Shown piece after piece: positions 11,571 through 21,780 of a stretch of 64,000 nt of DNA. The notes beneath the pieces were generated by a model. It worked only from the letters and a program-made list of their open reading frames with translations, did no database searches and was not told the DNA's origin. Position numbers and translations under genes: made by a program. This DNA comes from Colocasia esculenta. Lineage: Eukaryota; Streptophyta; Magnoliopsida; Alismatales; Araceae. The stretch spans positions 77,002,152 through 77,066,151 of the forward strand of contig CM024756.1 of assembly GCA_014218235.1 (NCBI GenBank), in the 5' to 3' direction. Numbering within the stretch: the stretch's first letter is position 1; every line of letters starts with the position of its first letter.

Positions 11571-12470
11571 CTATTTGTATTCATTCATTTTGGGAAGGTA
11601 CAGGGAGATAAAGGCAGGAGAGAGGAGGGAGGCAAAATGAGAAATGATTTCCCATGCCTGTTCTTCCTGCTTTTCAAAAACTTGACGAAATACACCATGG
11701 GCAAGAGTGTACTTGGGTCCCATGGAGGGAGCCATTCTCTTCAAATGGAGAGCCAACTACTCATCAAGGAGATTGGCATAGGCTTCTTTGCTAAGGGAGA
11801 TTCTTTTGAAGGATACTGATCCAAAACTGGCTCGGGCAAGAAATTGATCAACTGAAATGGGATAGAAGTTCTGCTTGGCCTTCAGCTCTTGACAAAGGGC
11901 TACATAGACTTTATATCGCTCAACCCAAATCCGGAAGGGATCTTGGACTAGGTGAATAGAGTCATGTCTAAAAATGTAGCTTCTGATACTAGAGGGTGAC
12001 CTTCCCTGGCTTGACATTCATTAAGCATTGACAGCTGCTGTGCAGAGAGAGGGTAAAATCTGGCCCAGTCTGAAGGTGTCAACCTCTCACATTCTGGCAG
12101 GATAGGAGCTAGAACCTCAGCACTGACATGGCCTTGGTGGTATTCTCTGAAGAGAAATCTATGAAATGCCACTTGGAAGCCTTTCTGTACCTTGATTCTG
12201 CCCATTACTCTGGTAAAACGTTCAAAGATGATAGACCAACAGAAGATTCCATGACCAAAGAGTGAATAGGTGGAAGCAAGATTTCCTCTGGCACCTGAAG
12301 GGTGGCAAAGTCCACTTGGATAGCTTCAGTGTGGGCGTCGGCTGAACCAAGTGCATCTATGGCCTGCTTAAATTGGCTGAATTGGACCTCAGGGAGTCGA
12401 TGGACATATCTATAGGTGTTGAAGAGTTGGAAATGCCTGGCCATCTTGATCTCTTCTTAATGAATAGGGC
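11571..12470 (-). pseudogene. C-terminal half of SIRE-like ORF3 (element A)
   Basis: Four overlapping minus-strand frames (12444-12205, 12205-11948, 12017-11757, 11756-11571) form one broken reading frame that ends just before the PPT. Recognisable stretches are PLSAQQLSMLNE, DPFRIWVERYKVYVAL and GVFRQVFE. The same order with related residues is found in element B (24540-25222), so this is a conserved part of the accessory protein and not random sequence. Its function is unknown; in SIRE-type elements the position is that of the env-like ORF. At least three frameshifts break it. Confidence 0.6.
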
Positions 12471-12860
12471 CAACAATTATTGTGATGAATTTGGAACCAT
12501 TCTGAAAGAGTCAGGGAATGGTCCCTTGGAGGGAATCTAGCAGATTTAGCCAGAAGAAATTTTTTGTACAGCTCTCTGTGCCCCCTAGCCCATGCTCTTC
12601 AGTCTTGGAATGAGCAATAGAGAAGATTTGGATTTTTCTAATTTGTTAGAGAGGTATAGGGTAGAATAACATTCAAGTGGTCTGAAAGGTTAAGAAAAGG
12701 AGGTTGATAAGAGTAGCAAAAACAACCTTCTGAAGATATTCTCTGTACAGAGGTTTATTTCTGTTGTCTCTGTGAGAGAAAACACAGAGGGGGATAGCGA
12801 GGTTCAGATGAAAGAGAGGAGAATTTCCTCTTCTTAGGAGCAGAACTAGAAGAGTCTACC

Positions 12861-13580
12861 CTATGGATATGATCCCCAACCTTCAGTACAGACGGAGGAT
12901 GACTTCTTCAAACTCATCCTGACTTTCCCAAGATAGGGAGATTCAAGTTGAGCACCCTCATGAATTATAGTAATGAAAGAGGGTGGAGGAGAAGGATGTA
13001 AAAGGGAGTGTGAGGTAGTAGGTGGGATATCTGATGGTCCTGAGGATGGTGGACCAGAGGAAGAGGAGGCTCCAGCTGATGATGATACTGGAGGAACCTC
13101 AAAAATAGGTGGAGGTGGAGAAATGGGTGTTGAAGATGCAGGAGATGAAGTGGATTGTGAAGGAAAAGGTGTAGGTGATGAGATGGTTCTGGGTTGTGGT
13201 TTCTTGAAGGTTTGAGGTGCAGGTGGAGCTGTGGATGATGAAGGTGGTGAAGGAGGTACTGGGGTCTGAGTGGAGGAAGGAGCTGGGGGCTCAGGAGCTA
13301 CAACTTCTGCTTCTTCAGCTACTTGCTGCACAGATTCTGACTCCAAAGGCCCTGATGGCCCTGACACCTTCTCAGCTGGCTCTGAAAGCCTTGAACCACT
13401 GACCTCAGCTTGCCTTGAAGGCCCTGAACCACTGACCTCTGCTTGTGGACTAGCTGCTGTCGGCCCTGATGGCCCTGCCACTTGCTCATCTGGCCCAGAT
13501 GGTCTTGGAACATCTTCTTCACTTCTTTGAGCAGTAGGAGGTGGAGGAGGAGCAGGAGCTTGGGCTCCAACTACGTTCAA
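12861..13580 (-). pseudogene. Proline/serine-rich segment of ORF3 (element A)
   Basis: A 239-codon open frame rich in P, S, G, E and V. It starts with a PAPPPPP run, followed by repeated SGP and GPSGP motifs (about residues 25-95) and long Pro/Ser tracts to residue 215. No signal peptide or membrane segment is visible. Element B has a shorter related SGP-rich segment (28632-28180). The low-complexity style matches the env-like ORFs of SIRE-type elements but gives no biochemical function. The plus-strand ORFs here are shadows of this composition. Confidence 0.55.
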
Positions 13581-14217
13581 AATCTAAGAAAGCATTATCT
13601 TCATGCTTCCTAATTCCTTATTGAACCACCTTACAACATTCTTTACTTGAGACAACTCTTGGATCTGGATGCCTAGCTCATGAATATGGAATTTACATCA
13701 GACTGAACTGAGCACAGGATCTCCCCTTGAGCATCCAATCTTTCTATGACAGGCTTCAAATTTATAATGACTCTTTGCCTCATCTGTCTCTGATAAGGAG
13801 TGTTAGCTAGGAGAGGGACATCTGGAACTTCTGCTGCTTTCCCTTTCTCCTGGGCCTTGTCCATTAGAGGCTGCTGATCTTTGTCATCCTCAGAATCTGA
13901 GGAACTGGCAGTCTCACCTTCTCTGAACTGGTTCTCGGGGGATTTTCATTTCCCTCCCCCTGAGTCTCACTACCCTTCTCAACTTCAGCTTCTTCTTCAG
14001 CATGCACATTCCATGGGAACTTCAGTTTATGCTGCTGCTGCTGCTTCTTCTTCTTGAACTGGAAGGACTTCTGAATGAATTTCAGTGTGGCCTGATGCCA
14101 CAACACTGACTCCCTGGAACTCTCTGTCACTGACTGCTCCCCCTCAATGGGAGCATCTTCCATTACAACATCCTCTTGAACTTGGACTTGCTCCTGCTGG
14201 CTTAGAGCTTCTTCCAT
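13581..14217 (-). pseudogene. Gln/Glu-rich and helical middle segment of ORF3 (element A)
   Basis: Two minus-strand frames, 14217-13864 (117 codons) and 13864-13673 (63 codons), abut at a frame change. The first is acidic and Gln-rich, with KKKKQQQQ near its middle. The second has a helical pattern around residues 25-60 (RVIINLKPVIERLDAQGEIL) like the coiled-coil end of ORF3 in element E. I read them as one protein with the neighbouring segments, broken by indels. No function is assigned. Confidence 0.5.
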
Positions 14218-14322
14218 AACTACATCTTTGTGGGGACCTCTGCCACAGATTTTTCTATACTTGGCTCATGTGCAACTGGCTCCCCCTGAGAGATGGAGGC
14301 CAGTGCATCCTAAGTAGACTGC

Positions 14323-14740
14323 CTACTTGGGAAGATGGAAGAGGAACCTCTGAGAATTGCCCAATGGGCTCAATGTCTTCAGGAGGAATGTCCTCAATCC
14401 TTCTACTGGATTCATCAACAACTGCTGCTTCTGGTGCTGGTGCTGCTGTACTGCTGGTTCTTCAACTGCTGGAGCTGCTGGTACCGCTGAACTACCTCTG
14501 TTGCTGCTGATTCTGCCACTGCTAGCTTCTACTACAAGTTCATGGTCTTCTTGGGTTTCACCAAGGATGGCTTCACCCTCAACAGCCCCAGTTTTAGACC
14601 ATACACCATTGACTACAGAAAAACCACTTTTTCTCAAATTTCTGGACCTAATAGCTGGCCCATCTTTTCGGATACATCACCCACTACACTTATCCCAAAA
14701 GATGAAAGATTTAGTCAGGAGATGGGCATAAGGTAGGGAG
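14323..14740 (-). pseudogene. Linker segment of ORF3 (element A)
   Basis: The open frame 14637-14323 (104 codons) is Ala/Val/Glu/Gln-rich with QHQHQKQQ. It connects the transposon-protein domain (15281-14976) to the Gln-rich part. Frames change at both ends. The opposite-strand ORFs at 14268-14736 are shadows. Confidence 0.4.
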
Positions 14741-14975
14741 ATATTCAATTTGCTCTTAATGTCCCACACTTGGGATCTTGCAAACCACATTCTCTCAATA
14801 TCAACTCTGCAGTGTTAATCTCCTGATTCCGGATAGCCCAGAACATCAGGTCTGAATCAGCCTTGGTGCATGAAGAAAGAAAAAGTTGCACTCCTTGGCA
14901 CGATGATTTGACAGATTATGAAGTGAAAAAGCCTGTTAAAGGCACTGAGCTGGGTAATATCCATCTTTCCATCCT

Positions 14976-15486
14976 TCAGCCTATACTCAGACCTATTATT
15001 CCCAAACCCTTGACATGAGTGTCCACAGTGTGGACTCCACTGCGACCGGAAGTAGAAACTCCAAACAGAGATTCTAACAATTCCCTAGTGATCCTAATTT
15101 GGGTTCCCTTGACCATAGAAGTCAGAGTCCCATCCTCCTTTGTCTTCAGACAGACATAGAAAGCCTTGACAAGATCTGGATAACTTACATCAGAAAGGGT
15201 TGCAATCTTCGTCCATTTCAGCCTCTGTAGAGCTTCAACCAAACTGCCCATTCCGTTCTTCTCCAAGTCTGCTAAATCCACTGCCTTGTGCCCTCAAAGC
15301 TTTGTCTGACTGAAGCGAATCTGGCTTGCTCTTCTGCGGTGAGGAATGCAGCTCCGTAATCCCCAACACTACGGAAATAGTTGAAGAGGCCATGGAATCA
15401 AGCAAGAAGAGGTTCTGGAGGTCTGGAAGGGTGGTTGAAGGAGAAACCCTCAAGAAATTTCTGGCGGGAGAGGTTGAAGGCTTCAA
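14976..15486 (-). pseudogene. N-terminal 'putative plant transposon protein' domain of ORF3 (element A)
   Basis: Two frames, 15486-15235 and 15281-14976, overlap at a frameshift. The first is Ser/Pro-rich and supplies a possible start at 15486. The second contains ALQRLKWTK, YPDLVKAFYVCLK and RITRELLESLFGV. This pattern of WTK, then LVKAFY, then a conserved LLESLFGV-like helix resembles the family named putative plant transposon protein (Pfam PF20167, recalled and not searched). It lies about 330 bp downstream of pol. Its role is unknown; it marks the start of the accessory ORF. Confidence 0.55.
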
Positions 15487-15809
15487 ATCTGGTGGAAGTC
15501 GATGCCGGGGGCGAAGGGTATCGACTCAGGCAAGAGAACGAAGGAGATAAAGAGGGGAGACAATCGTTCTCATACCGATTACGGGATTTATGAAATAGAG
15601 GATAAATGCCCCCCTTTTGAAGAGGTGCGCCTTTTTGGCAGAAAACGAAAACTCCGGTTTGAAAGAAATAAAGAATTACACAAAACGAATCGACAAGAGT
15701 ATTTAAACAAGAGGATAAATGAGAAGTAATTGAGATAATTTTTGCTCACTTCAAGGAGAATAATTAATTGGCTCCGAAATTTAATATTTCAGTATAACAG
15801 ATAAATCTA
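15487..15809 (-). other. Spacer between pol and ORF3 of element A
   Basis: No supported coding sequence. This spacer could hold the leader or splice acceptor for ORF3 expression, but no clear signal was found. Confidence 0.4.
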
Positions 15810-16394
15810 TCACAATTTACACATGCCTAATTCCCTTCTGAGAGAAGTGAACCTCTCTTCGGGTAAGGCTTTTGTGAAGATATCTGCCAACTGATTATTG
15901 TATCAATAAAAGATATTTCAATATTACCATTAGCTACATGATCACGAATAAAATGATATCTAACCTCAAGTGTTGGTTCTTGAGTGCTGTACTGGATTCT
16001 TGGTTAAGTTTATGGCACTTGTGTTGTCACATAACAGTGGAATTGACTTGATGTGCATTCCGTAGTCCTCAAGTTGTTGCTTTATCCATAGGAGTTGTGT
16101 ACAACAACTTCCAGCAGCCACGTGCTCAGCTTCAGCTGTTGAGAGTGCTACTGAATTCTGCTTCTTGGAGGAGCAGGATATCAAGCATCCTGCAAGAAAT
16201 TGACAACAACCACTGGTGCTTTTTCTATCTAGTTTGCATCCAACATAGTCAGCATCAGAGTACCCTACTAAATTTACTTCACATGATTTTGGATACCAGA
16301 TACCTAGATCATGAGTTCTAGATAAATATCTAAAAATTCTTTTAACATTAATTAAATGAGATTCTCTAGGGTCTGCTTGATATCTAGAACACAT
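15810..16394 (-). pseudogene. RNase H domain of copia pol (element A)
   Basis: The frame 16394-15966 carries the classic copia RNase H end. YSDADYVG is followed by DRKSTSG, SSKKQNSVALSTAEAE and LLCDNTSAINL. The Asp of YSDAD, the Glu of TAEAE and the Asp of CDNTSA are the catalytic acids and are present. After a frameshift near 15966 the reading continues in another frame through YHFIRDH- and LADIFTKAL-like motifs to a TGA at 15810-15812, the natural end of pol. The enzyme removes the RNA strand during cDNA synthesis. Confidence 0.85.
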
Positions 16395-17150
16395 GCATAC
16401 ACTAAATAGTATATCAGTCTGCTGGCAGTTAAGTAAAGTAGAGAACCTATCATACCTCTATAGATCTTTTGATCTACTTTCTTACCATCTTTGTCACTGT
16501 CCATTCTTGTTGAAGTGCTCATTGGTGTTGACAGTGGCTTGGAATTTTCGAATCCAAACTTTTTCAAGAGCTCCTTGGTGTATTTGGCTTGACAGATGTG
16601 GGTGCCATCTCCTCCTTGCTTGATTTGTAATCCAAGGAAGTAGTTCAGCTCCCCCATCATGCTCATCTCAAATTCTCCCTGCATAAGCTTCTCAAAGTAC
16701 TTGCAAAGAGATTCATCAGTAGATCCAAAAATTATGTCATCTACATAAATTTGTACAAGTAGTATGTGCTTGACCTTTGACTTTATAAATAAAGTGCTAT
16801 CTACTTGTCCTCTAGTGAAACCATGATCTAATAAAAAAGAACTAAGCCTTTCATACCAGGCTCTAGATGCTTGCTTTAAACCATATAATGGCTTATGAAG
16901 TTTAAAAACATGATTTGGAAATTCTAATCATCAAAACCCGGGGGTTGTTCTACATAAACTTCTTTTTTAATGAAACTATTTAAAAATACAGATTTGACAT
17001 CCATTGGAAATAATTTCAAATCTAGTGCAGATGCATATGCAAGTAAAATCCTAATAGCCTCAAGTCTAGCTACAGGTGCATAGGTTTCATCGAAATCTAT
17101 ACCTTCCTCTTGGGAATAGCCTTGAGCTACCAATCTGGCCTTGTTTCTTA
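16352..17150 (-). pseudogene. Reverse transcriptase domain of copia pol (element A)
   Basis: The frame 17133-16924 has YSQEEGIDFDETYAPVAR and MDVKSVFLN, the RT fingers. After a frame change, 16923-16685 encodes the LYGLKQ- and YVDDIIFGS-type active-site region. The frame 16684-16352 carries GELNYFLGLQI, FGFENSKP and GSLLYLTASR, the RT thumb and connection. The YVDD box is intact, but at least two frameshifts break the domain. Order and motifs are typical of SIRE-like copia. Confidence 0.85.
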
Positions 17151-17387
17151 GATCACACTAGCTTCGTCCAATTATTTTTCTGAACACCCATTTGGTGCCA
17201 ATAACTGGATGACCTGATGGTCTAGGAACAAGTGACCATACATGGTTTCTCTTGAACTGATTCAGTTCATCTTGCATGGCTAGAATCCAAGACTCATCAG
17301 TAAGAGCTTCATTGACTGTCCTAGGCTCTATTTGAGAAACAAATGCTAGGTAATCACAAGGGATTACATTACCTCTTGTTCTTACCC

Positions 17388-17940
17388 CTACAGATGGATC
17401 ACCAATAATATTTTCAGGTGGGTGATCTTTCTTGTATCTCCATTCCTTTGGAAGGTTTTCATGATCAATGTCTGTTGCTGCAAGTCTTCCAGAGGTGGAT
17501 CTTCCTTGTCCTCAATTGATGTGTTCTTTAATTTCTTAGACAAGTCATCTGCATCATCAATATCGCTCTCTGCTTCCTTTCTCAAGGAAGGGTTAGTTTC
17601 ATCAAAAATAATATGTACAGACTGTTTAATCAATAAGGTGCGTTTATTAAACACTCTATAACCTTTAGGTTTAGTAGCATACCCCATGAAGATGCCTTCA
17701 TCTGATTTGGCATCCAACTTACCAATGTCTCTTTTGCCGTTGTTGTGAATAAGCATGGACATCCAAAGGTTCTGAAGTGACTGATCTTTGGCTTCTTTCC
17801 CTGAACAACTCATATGCAGGCTTCTTCAAGATGGGTCTGATCATTACTCTATTAATGATATAGCTTGCTGTGTTCACTGCTTTAGCCCAGAAATACCTTA
17901 GTAAATCATATTCTGACAGCATTGTTCTTGCCATATCCAA
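17388..17940 (-). pseudogene. Integrase C-terminal part and RT linker (element A)
   Basis: The frame 17940-17719 continues the integrase core with LDMARTMLSEY (its first LD lies just upstream) and FWAKAVNTASYIINR. The overlapping frame 17813-17388 has MGYATKPKGYRVFNKRT, the conserved copia integrase C-terminal motif, then an acidic linker toward RT. The two frames overlap by about 95 bp because of a frameshift. Confidence 0.8.
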
Positions 17941-18400
17941 TAAGGTTCTATTCTTCCTCTCAATAACTCCATTTTGCTGTGGTGTCCTTGGTGCTGAGAA
18001 GTTATGCTCAATCCCTTGGTCATCACAGAATTTTGCAAATTTTACATTTTGAAACTCTCCTCCATGATCTGACCAGATTCCAACAATGCAAAACTTCTTG
18101 TCTTTCTGTACTCTTATGCTGAAGCTTACAAAACTATCAAAGTATCATCTTTATGCTCCAAGAAGGAAACCCATGTGAATCTGGAATAATCATCCACAAT
18201 AACAAATCCAAAATTCTTTCCTCCAAGACTAGTGGTTCTCATTGGCCCGAATAAATCCATGTGAAGGAGTTCTAAGGGTTTAGAGGTGGTTACCACAGTC
18301 TTTGACTTGAAGGAACTCTTAGTGTGCTTCCCTTTTGCACACTCTGCAGATACCATCCAATTTATTGCTAACCTTTGGCAGACCTTCCACAAGACTTCTT
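17941..18400 (-). pseudogene. Integrase core (element A)
   Basis: The frame 18392-18126 has ELLHMDLFGPM, then GFVIVDDYSRFTWV. These hold the first catalytic Asp and the conserved DDYSRF block. The next part in another frame (18060-17941) contains the second Asp and the APRTPQQNGV-type block with the catalytic Glu. The zinc-binding CXXC lies just upstream near 18350. Integrase inserts the cDNA into host chromatin. Frameshifts near 18126 and 17941 disable it. Confidence 0.8.
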
Positions 18401-18554
18401 TTTCTGAGCTTATTCATGCCATCCAAACTGCAGTGCCCAATCTTCTGTGCCACAGCTCAGTTGACTGCTCAAACGTCTTGATCCTTGAGTTCTTCAAGAT
18501 AGAGCACATATAGGTTCTTTTCTCTGTTAGCTTCGATGATTATTGCTCCATCCT

Positions 18555-18902
18555 TCAGGATACTGCACTTGGACTCTGGAACTTGATCTGATGACCTTTG
18601 TCACAAAGCTGGCTGATGCTTATGAGGTTGTGCTTTAGCCCTTTGACACACAGTACATCTTCAATAACTGTTTTCCCTTTGTTGCTCATAGAACCACTGC
18701 CTATCACTGTTCCTTTTCCATTATCTCCATAGGTGACTGTTCGTTCTTCAGCTTGGAGATGAGTTAACAGCTTCCTGTTCCCTGACATATGCCTTGAGCC
18801 CTGCTGTCCAAGTACCACTTTGATGCTTGAAGGCTTCCCTGAAAAGGAGACATTAAGTTTTAGGTACCCAAGTTCTTTTGGGTCCTTGCTGGTTAGTGTC
18901 AA
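18555..18902 (-). pseudogene. Protease and pre-integrase segment (element A)
   Basis: A 115-codon frame contains SRHMSGN, YGDNGKG, GKTVIEDVLCV and LKHNLISISQLCD, typical of the copia protease region. The catalytic DSG-type triplet just before SRHMSGN is destroyed by a one-base loss near 18805, which shifts the frame in the middle of the motif. The domain would normally cleave the polyprotein. Confidence 0.8.
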
Positions 18903-19338
18903 CAGTTTCCTTTTTAATTATCCATTCTTATGTCTAGTTGGACATGTTTTTTATATGCCCTAACTTATTGCAATGGCTACAGCAGGACGTTTTTGTTACT
19001 CTTTCAATATATTTGAAATTGGCTTTGTATGCTGTATCTTGTTCAGGTGTAAACTTCGGAGTTAGATATATTTAGGTTGAATTATTGTTTCTTCATTTTC
19101 TGGTGTGTATATCCTAAACCATGTTTCTTCTTTCTTGAACGTCTAGCACCTTTTAATATTAAGGAGTTTTACCATTTGTAAATTTCTCCAATGTGCTTGA
19201 CAGTTTGTCATTTTTTCATTTAAAGTTTTAATTTCTTTTCTCAGTTCATCTGAACTCTCCTGTTTTTCTAATCTGATTATTTGTTTATTTTTATCTTTTA
19301 GATCTTCACATAATAGTTCATTTCTTTTTTAAGTTTAG
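18903..19338 (-). other. Gag-protease connector of element A
   Basis: AT-rich and full of stops in all frames. By position it should encode the gag C-terminus and start of protease. Only short stretches such as a Lys/Asn-rich coiled region are visible. Confidence 0.4.
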
Positions 19339-19781
19339 TTATTTGTTTTTCGAATTCTTTTTTTCTATTTTTAGATCTGAATTAGTGTTTTCTAAACATG
19401 CCGTATTTTTCTTACTAACTTTTAACAATTTTGTTACTTCCCTATATTTACAGTATAATTCGTTGAAAGCTTCTTCAAGATTATTAGAATCAGAATCATT
19501 GCAAGAATCAAAAGATGAATCAGAAGTTACCTTCTCTTCAGTGTTTGCCATAAAAGCCAAGTTGGCTTCTTCTTCTTCACTGTTTGAGCTTGACTCACTG
19601 TCTGAGTCACTGCTGTTGCTCCATGCTGCTGCCATAGCCTTTTTCTTATGCTTCCTAAATTTCTTGGAGCTTTCTCTCTTTCTGAATTCAGGCTTCTTGA
19701 GCTTTGGACATTCTGCTTTGATATGTCCTGGCTTTTTGCACTCGTAGCATATGGGCTTGCCCTTTTTCTAATCCTTTCCAT
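19339..19781 (-). pseudogene. Gag zinc knuckle and acidic C-terminal region (element A)
   Basis: A CX2CX4HX4C knuckle (CYECKKPGHIKAEC) maps to 19749-19708 on the minus strand. It is followed after a frameshift by the frame 19635-19339, which is rich in Ser, Asp and Glu with a heptad-like tail. This knuckle-then-acidic-coil order is normal for SIRE-like gag. The 19781-19527 frame is the out-of-phase reading of the same segment. Confidence 0.8.
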
Positions 19782-20022
19782 ATGGTTTCTTGAAGTCCTT
19801 ATTTTTCTTGAAGTGTCTTCTACCAGATTGGAGCTTCTTCTTCTTGGCTAGAATGCACTGCAGTCTTCTTGATAGCATGGCTTCTTCATCTTCGCAATCA
19901 TTGGAGCTTTCATCTTCGACTGATGACTCATCTGATCTGTCTTCTTTTGCTTTAAGAGCATTTGAATGTTTCTTTCTGCTTGAGGACTCTCCTAGTTTCT
20001 TCATATTTATCTCGTGGGCCAT
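19768..20022 (-). pseudogene. Gag basic/acidic middle segment (element A)
   Basis: 84 codons with an EDEEAMLSRRLQ motif and a Lys-rich region before the zinc knuckle. It is part of the gag polyprotein between the capsid-like domain and nucleocapsid. A frameshift near 19770 separates it from the knuckle. Confidence 0.7.
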
Positions 20023-20083
20023 AAGGACCCAATGAGCTTTTCCAAAGACATCCTCTTTAGATCATTAGCTTCCTCAATGGCTG

Positions 20084-20613
20084 TTACCTTGGGAGTCCAT
20101 GTAGATGAAAGAGATCTAAGAATTTTTCTGACCATATCTCCAATCTCATAGGTCTCCCAAGTCCTGCTAATCCATTTGTAATGTCTGTGAATCTACTGAA
20201 CATTTGTGTTATGGACTCTCCTGGCTGCATCTGGAACCTCTCATATTGAGTTACCAGAATATCTATTCTGGTTTCCTTAACCTTGTCTGTGCCTTCATAA
20301 GTGATTCTCAATTTTTCCCACATCTCCATTGCGGATTTGCAGGCTGATACTCTATTGAATTCTTTCTTGCTGAGAGCACATCACAGAATGCTTTTAGCCT
20401 TACAATTTAGGAAATCTTCTTCCTGTCATCATCTGTCCACTGAGCCTTTTCGTTGGTGACTAGGAGACCGCCTTCTTCAACTATGGACCATATCTGATAG
20501 TCATGACCTTGTAGAAAATATTCCATTCTTATTTTCCAGTAAGCATAGTCTTCTCCATCGAACAATGGTGGTCGGTTGACAGACTGACCTTCATTGTGAC
20601 CTTGGGCTGCCAT
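20084..20613 (-). pseudogene. Gag capsid-like N-terminal domain (element A)
   Basis: The frame 20613-20407 starts MAAQGHNEG and has RPPLFDGEDYAYWK, the usual beginning of SIRE-like gag. After a frameshift, the frame 20329-20084 has WEKLRITYEGTDKV, YERFQMQPGESI and FTDITNGLAGLG, the UBN2/retrotran_gag-like core. The start at 20613 is supported by family resemblance and lies 42 bp after the PBS. Gag builds the virus-like particle. Confidence 0.82.
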
Positions 20614-20655
20614 GGATCTTTACTCTTCAGATCGTTGGATATTCTTCTTTGTCGA

Positions 20656-20675
20656 AGAGACTCGCTCTAATACCA
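20656..20675 (-). other. Primer binding site of element A
   Basis: The minus strand reads TGGTATTAGAGCGAGTCT two bases after the LTR terminus. It is the initiator-Met-tRNA PBS with one mismatch (C to T at position 7). Confidence 0.85.
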
Positions 20676-20849
20676 CTTGTTGCCCAGTTAGGTAGCCCAA
20701 AGGGGGGGGGGGGTGAATGGGTCTTTAAAATTTATCAATTAATACCTGTTCACTAAAAACGTTCACTAAGAAATACACTTTAAAGATGTTAGTGTTAGTA
20801 AAGAGAAACAACAAACACATGAAGACAATCACACAACACCAGATGTATC

Positions 20850-21080
20850 CTGGTTCAGACCTCCTCTCCACAGGAGTCCTATGTCCAGTCCCTGAGCAAC
20901 AACTCAGGATTTCACTAACTAGGGTACAGTCCCCCTATGGACACTACAACCCCAGCTCGCTAGTCTCTTCTCTTCTCAGCCCGAAGAGGAACAACACCCT
21001 GGATACCTCCAGGTCTTCCTTCACACCAGAAGGGCACACACACACCCTGGATACCACCATGTCTTCCTTCACACACGAAG
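20850..21080 (-). ncRNA. Tandem hairpin cluster in the A leader (putative structured RNA)
   Basis: The segment is about 2 kb downstream of the TATA-like box in element coordinates, in R/U5. It holds a chain of short perfect inverted repeats. CTGG 20850-20853 pairs CCAG 20885-20888, enclosing CTCCT 20861-20865 with AGGAG 20872-20876. Next come CCTGAG/CTCAGG (20891-20908), TAGGG/CCCTA (20920-20937), CTCTTC/GAAGAG (20970-20988), CCTGG/CCAGG (20998-21013) and CCTTC/GAAGG (21018-21033). Loops are 6-8 nt. The window-start copy (1-110) repeats the last ones. Related but differently paired hairpins lie in three other LTRs here. That it acts as RNA is an inference. Confidence 0.45.
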
Positions 21081-21555
21081 GTACAAGCACAAAAACAAGT
21101 AAGCAGGAGATTAAGCCCCTAGATCAAGCTTTGACAAGCCAAGATCTGAAGCAAAGGACTGAGAGCTTAAGGTCTACAAACTAAACTCACGCTCAAGTCC
21201 AGACAAGTTCTCTAAAAATCTACAAACAATGCAGAGAGCAAAGAAGAGCTAATCTAATGGAATGAGGCTTGGCTCTTTCTTGAGACTCGCAGAAGACTGT
21301 TAGGATCGAATGGGTGGATGGATCAGATCTAGAAGGGGGGGGGGGGTTGAATAGATCTAACACCAATTAACGCAGAAGCTTAAGCAATTAAAAATTACTT
21401 CGAATCAGAGATCAAATCACCCAAACAATTTACTGATCTAAAGTGTGTTTGTGTTGTGAGCAAATCAATTAGTAGTGTGAGCGAAAACCCTATGCATGCA
21501 TCTATCGAGATACAAAGGCAAACCACAATTCAAACCACTGCACATAGGATTTTTA

Positions 21556-21780
21556 GGTGGTTTGGAAATCACCTCCAGTGATTTCTACGTCCACCCCTCA
21601 CACAGTGAGGCCACACTACTCAAAACCTTGAGTACAACTCACACAGGAGCACGACGACTCCAAACACCCTTGAGCACGACGACTCAAGAAACACCTGGAG
21701 CACGATGACTCCAAACTGAGCACGACGGCTCAAACCACACAGTGAGTGAGACGACTCACAAACTAGAGCTCGACGGCTCA
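21556..21780 (-). ncRNA. Array of covarying hairpins in the solo LTR leader
   Basis: An outer stem GGTGG/CCACC (21556-21560, 21591-21595) encloses AAATCAC/GTGATTT (21566-21572, 21578-21584). Then follow CCTCAC/GTGAGG (21596-21610) and CTCAA/TTGAG (21619-21632). Six units with exactly 8-nt loops of CACGACGA type come next: GGAG/CTCC (21646), TTGAG/CTCAA (21670), GGAG/CTCC (21697), TGAG/CTCA (21717), GTGAG/CTCAC (21742) and GAG/CTC (21766). Stems differ between units yet always pair. Confidence 0.5.

Noticed and set aside
12973..13530. Plus-strand Gly/Glu-rich ORFs
   Set aside because: They are shadows of the Pro/Ser-rich ORF3 segment on the minus strand.
20701..20712. Poly-G run as a sequencing artefact
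   Set aside because: Runs of 6-15 G or C occur at the same place in four different SIRE-like LTRs (20701, 21337, 27407, 55686), so the tract is real even if its exact length is uncertain.
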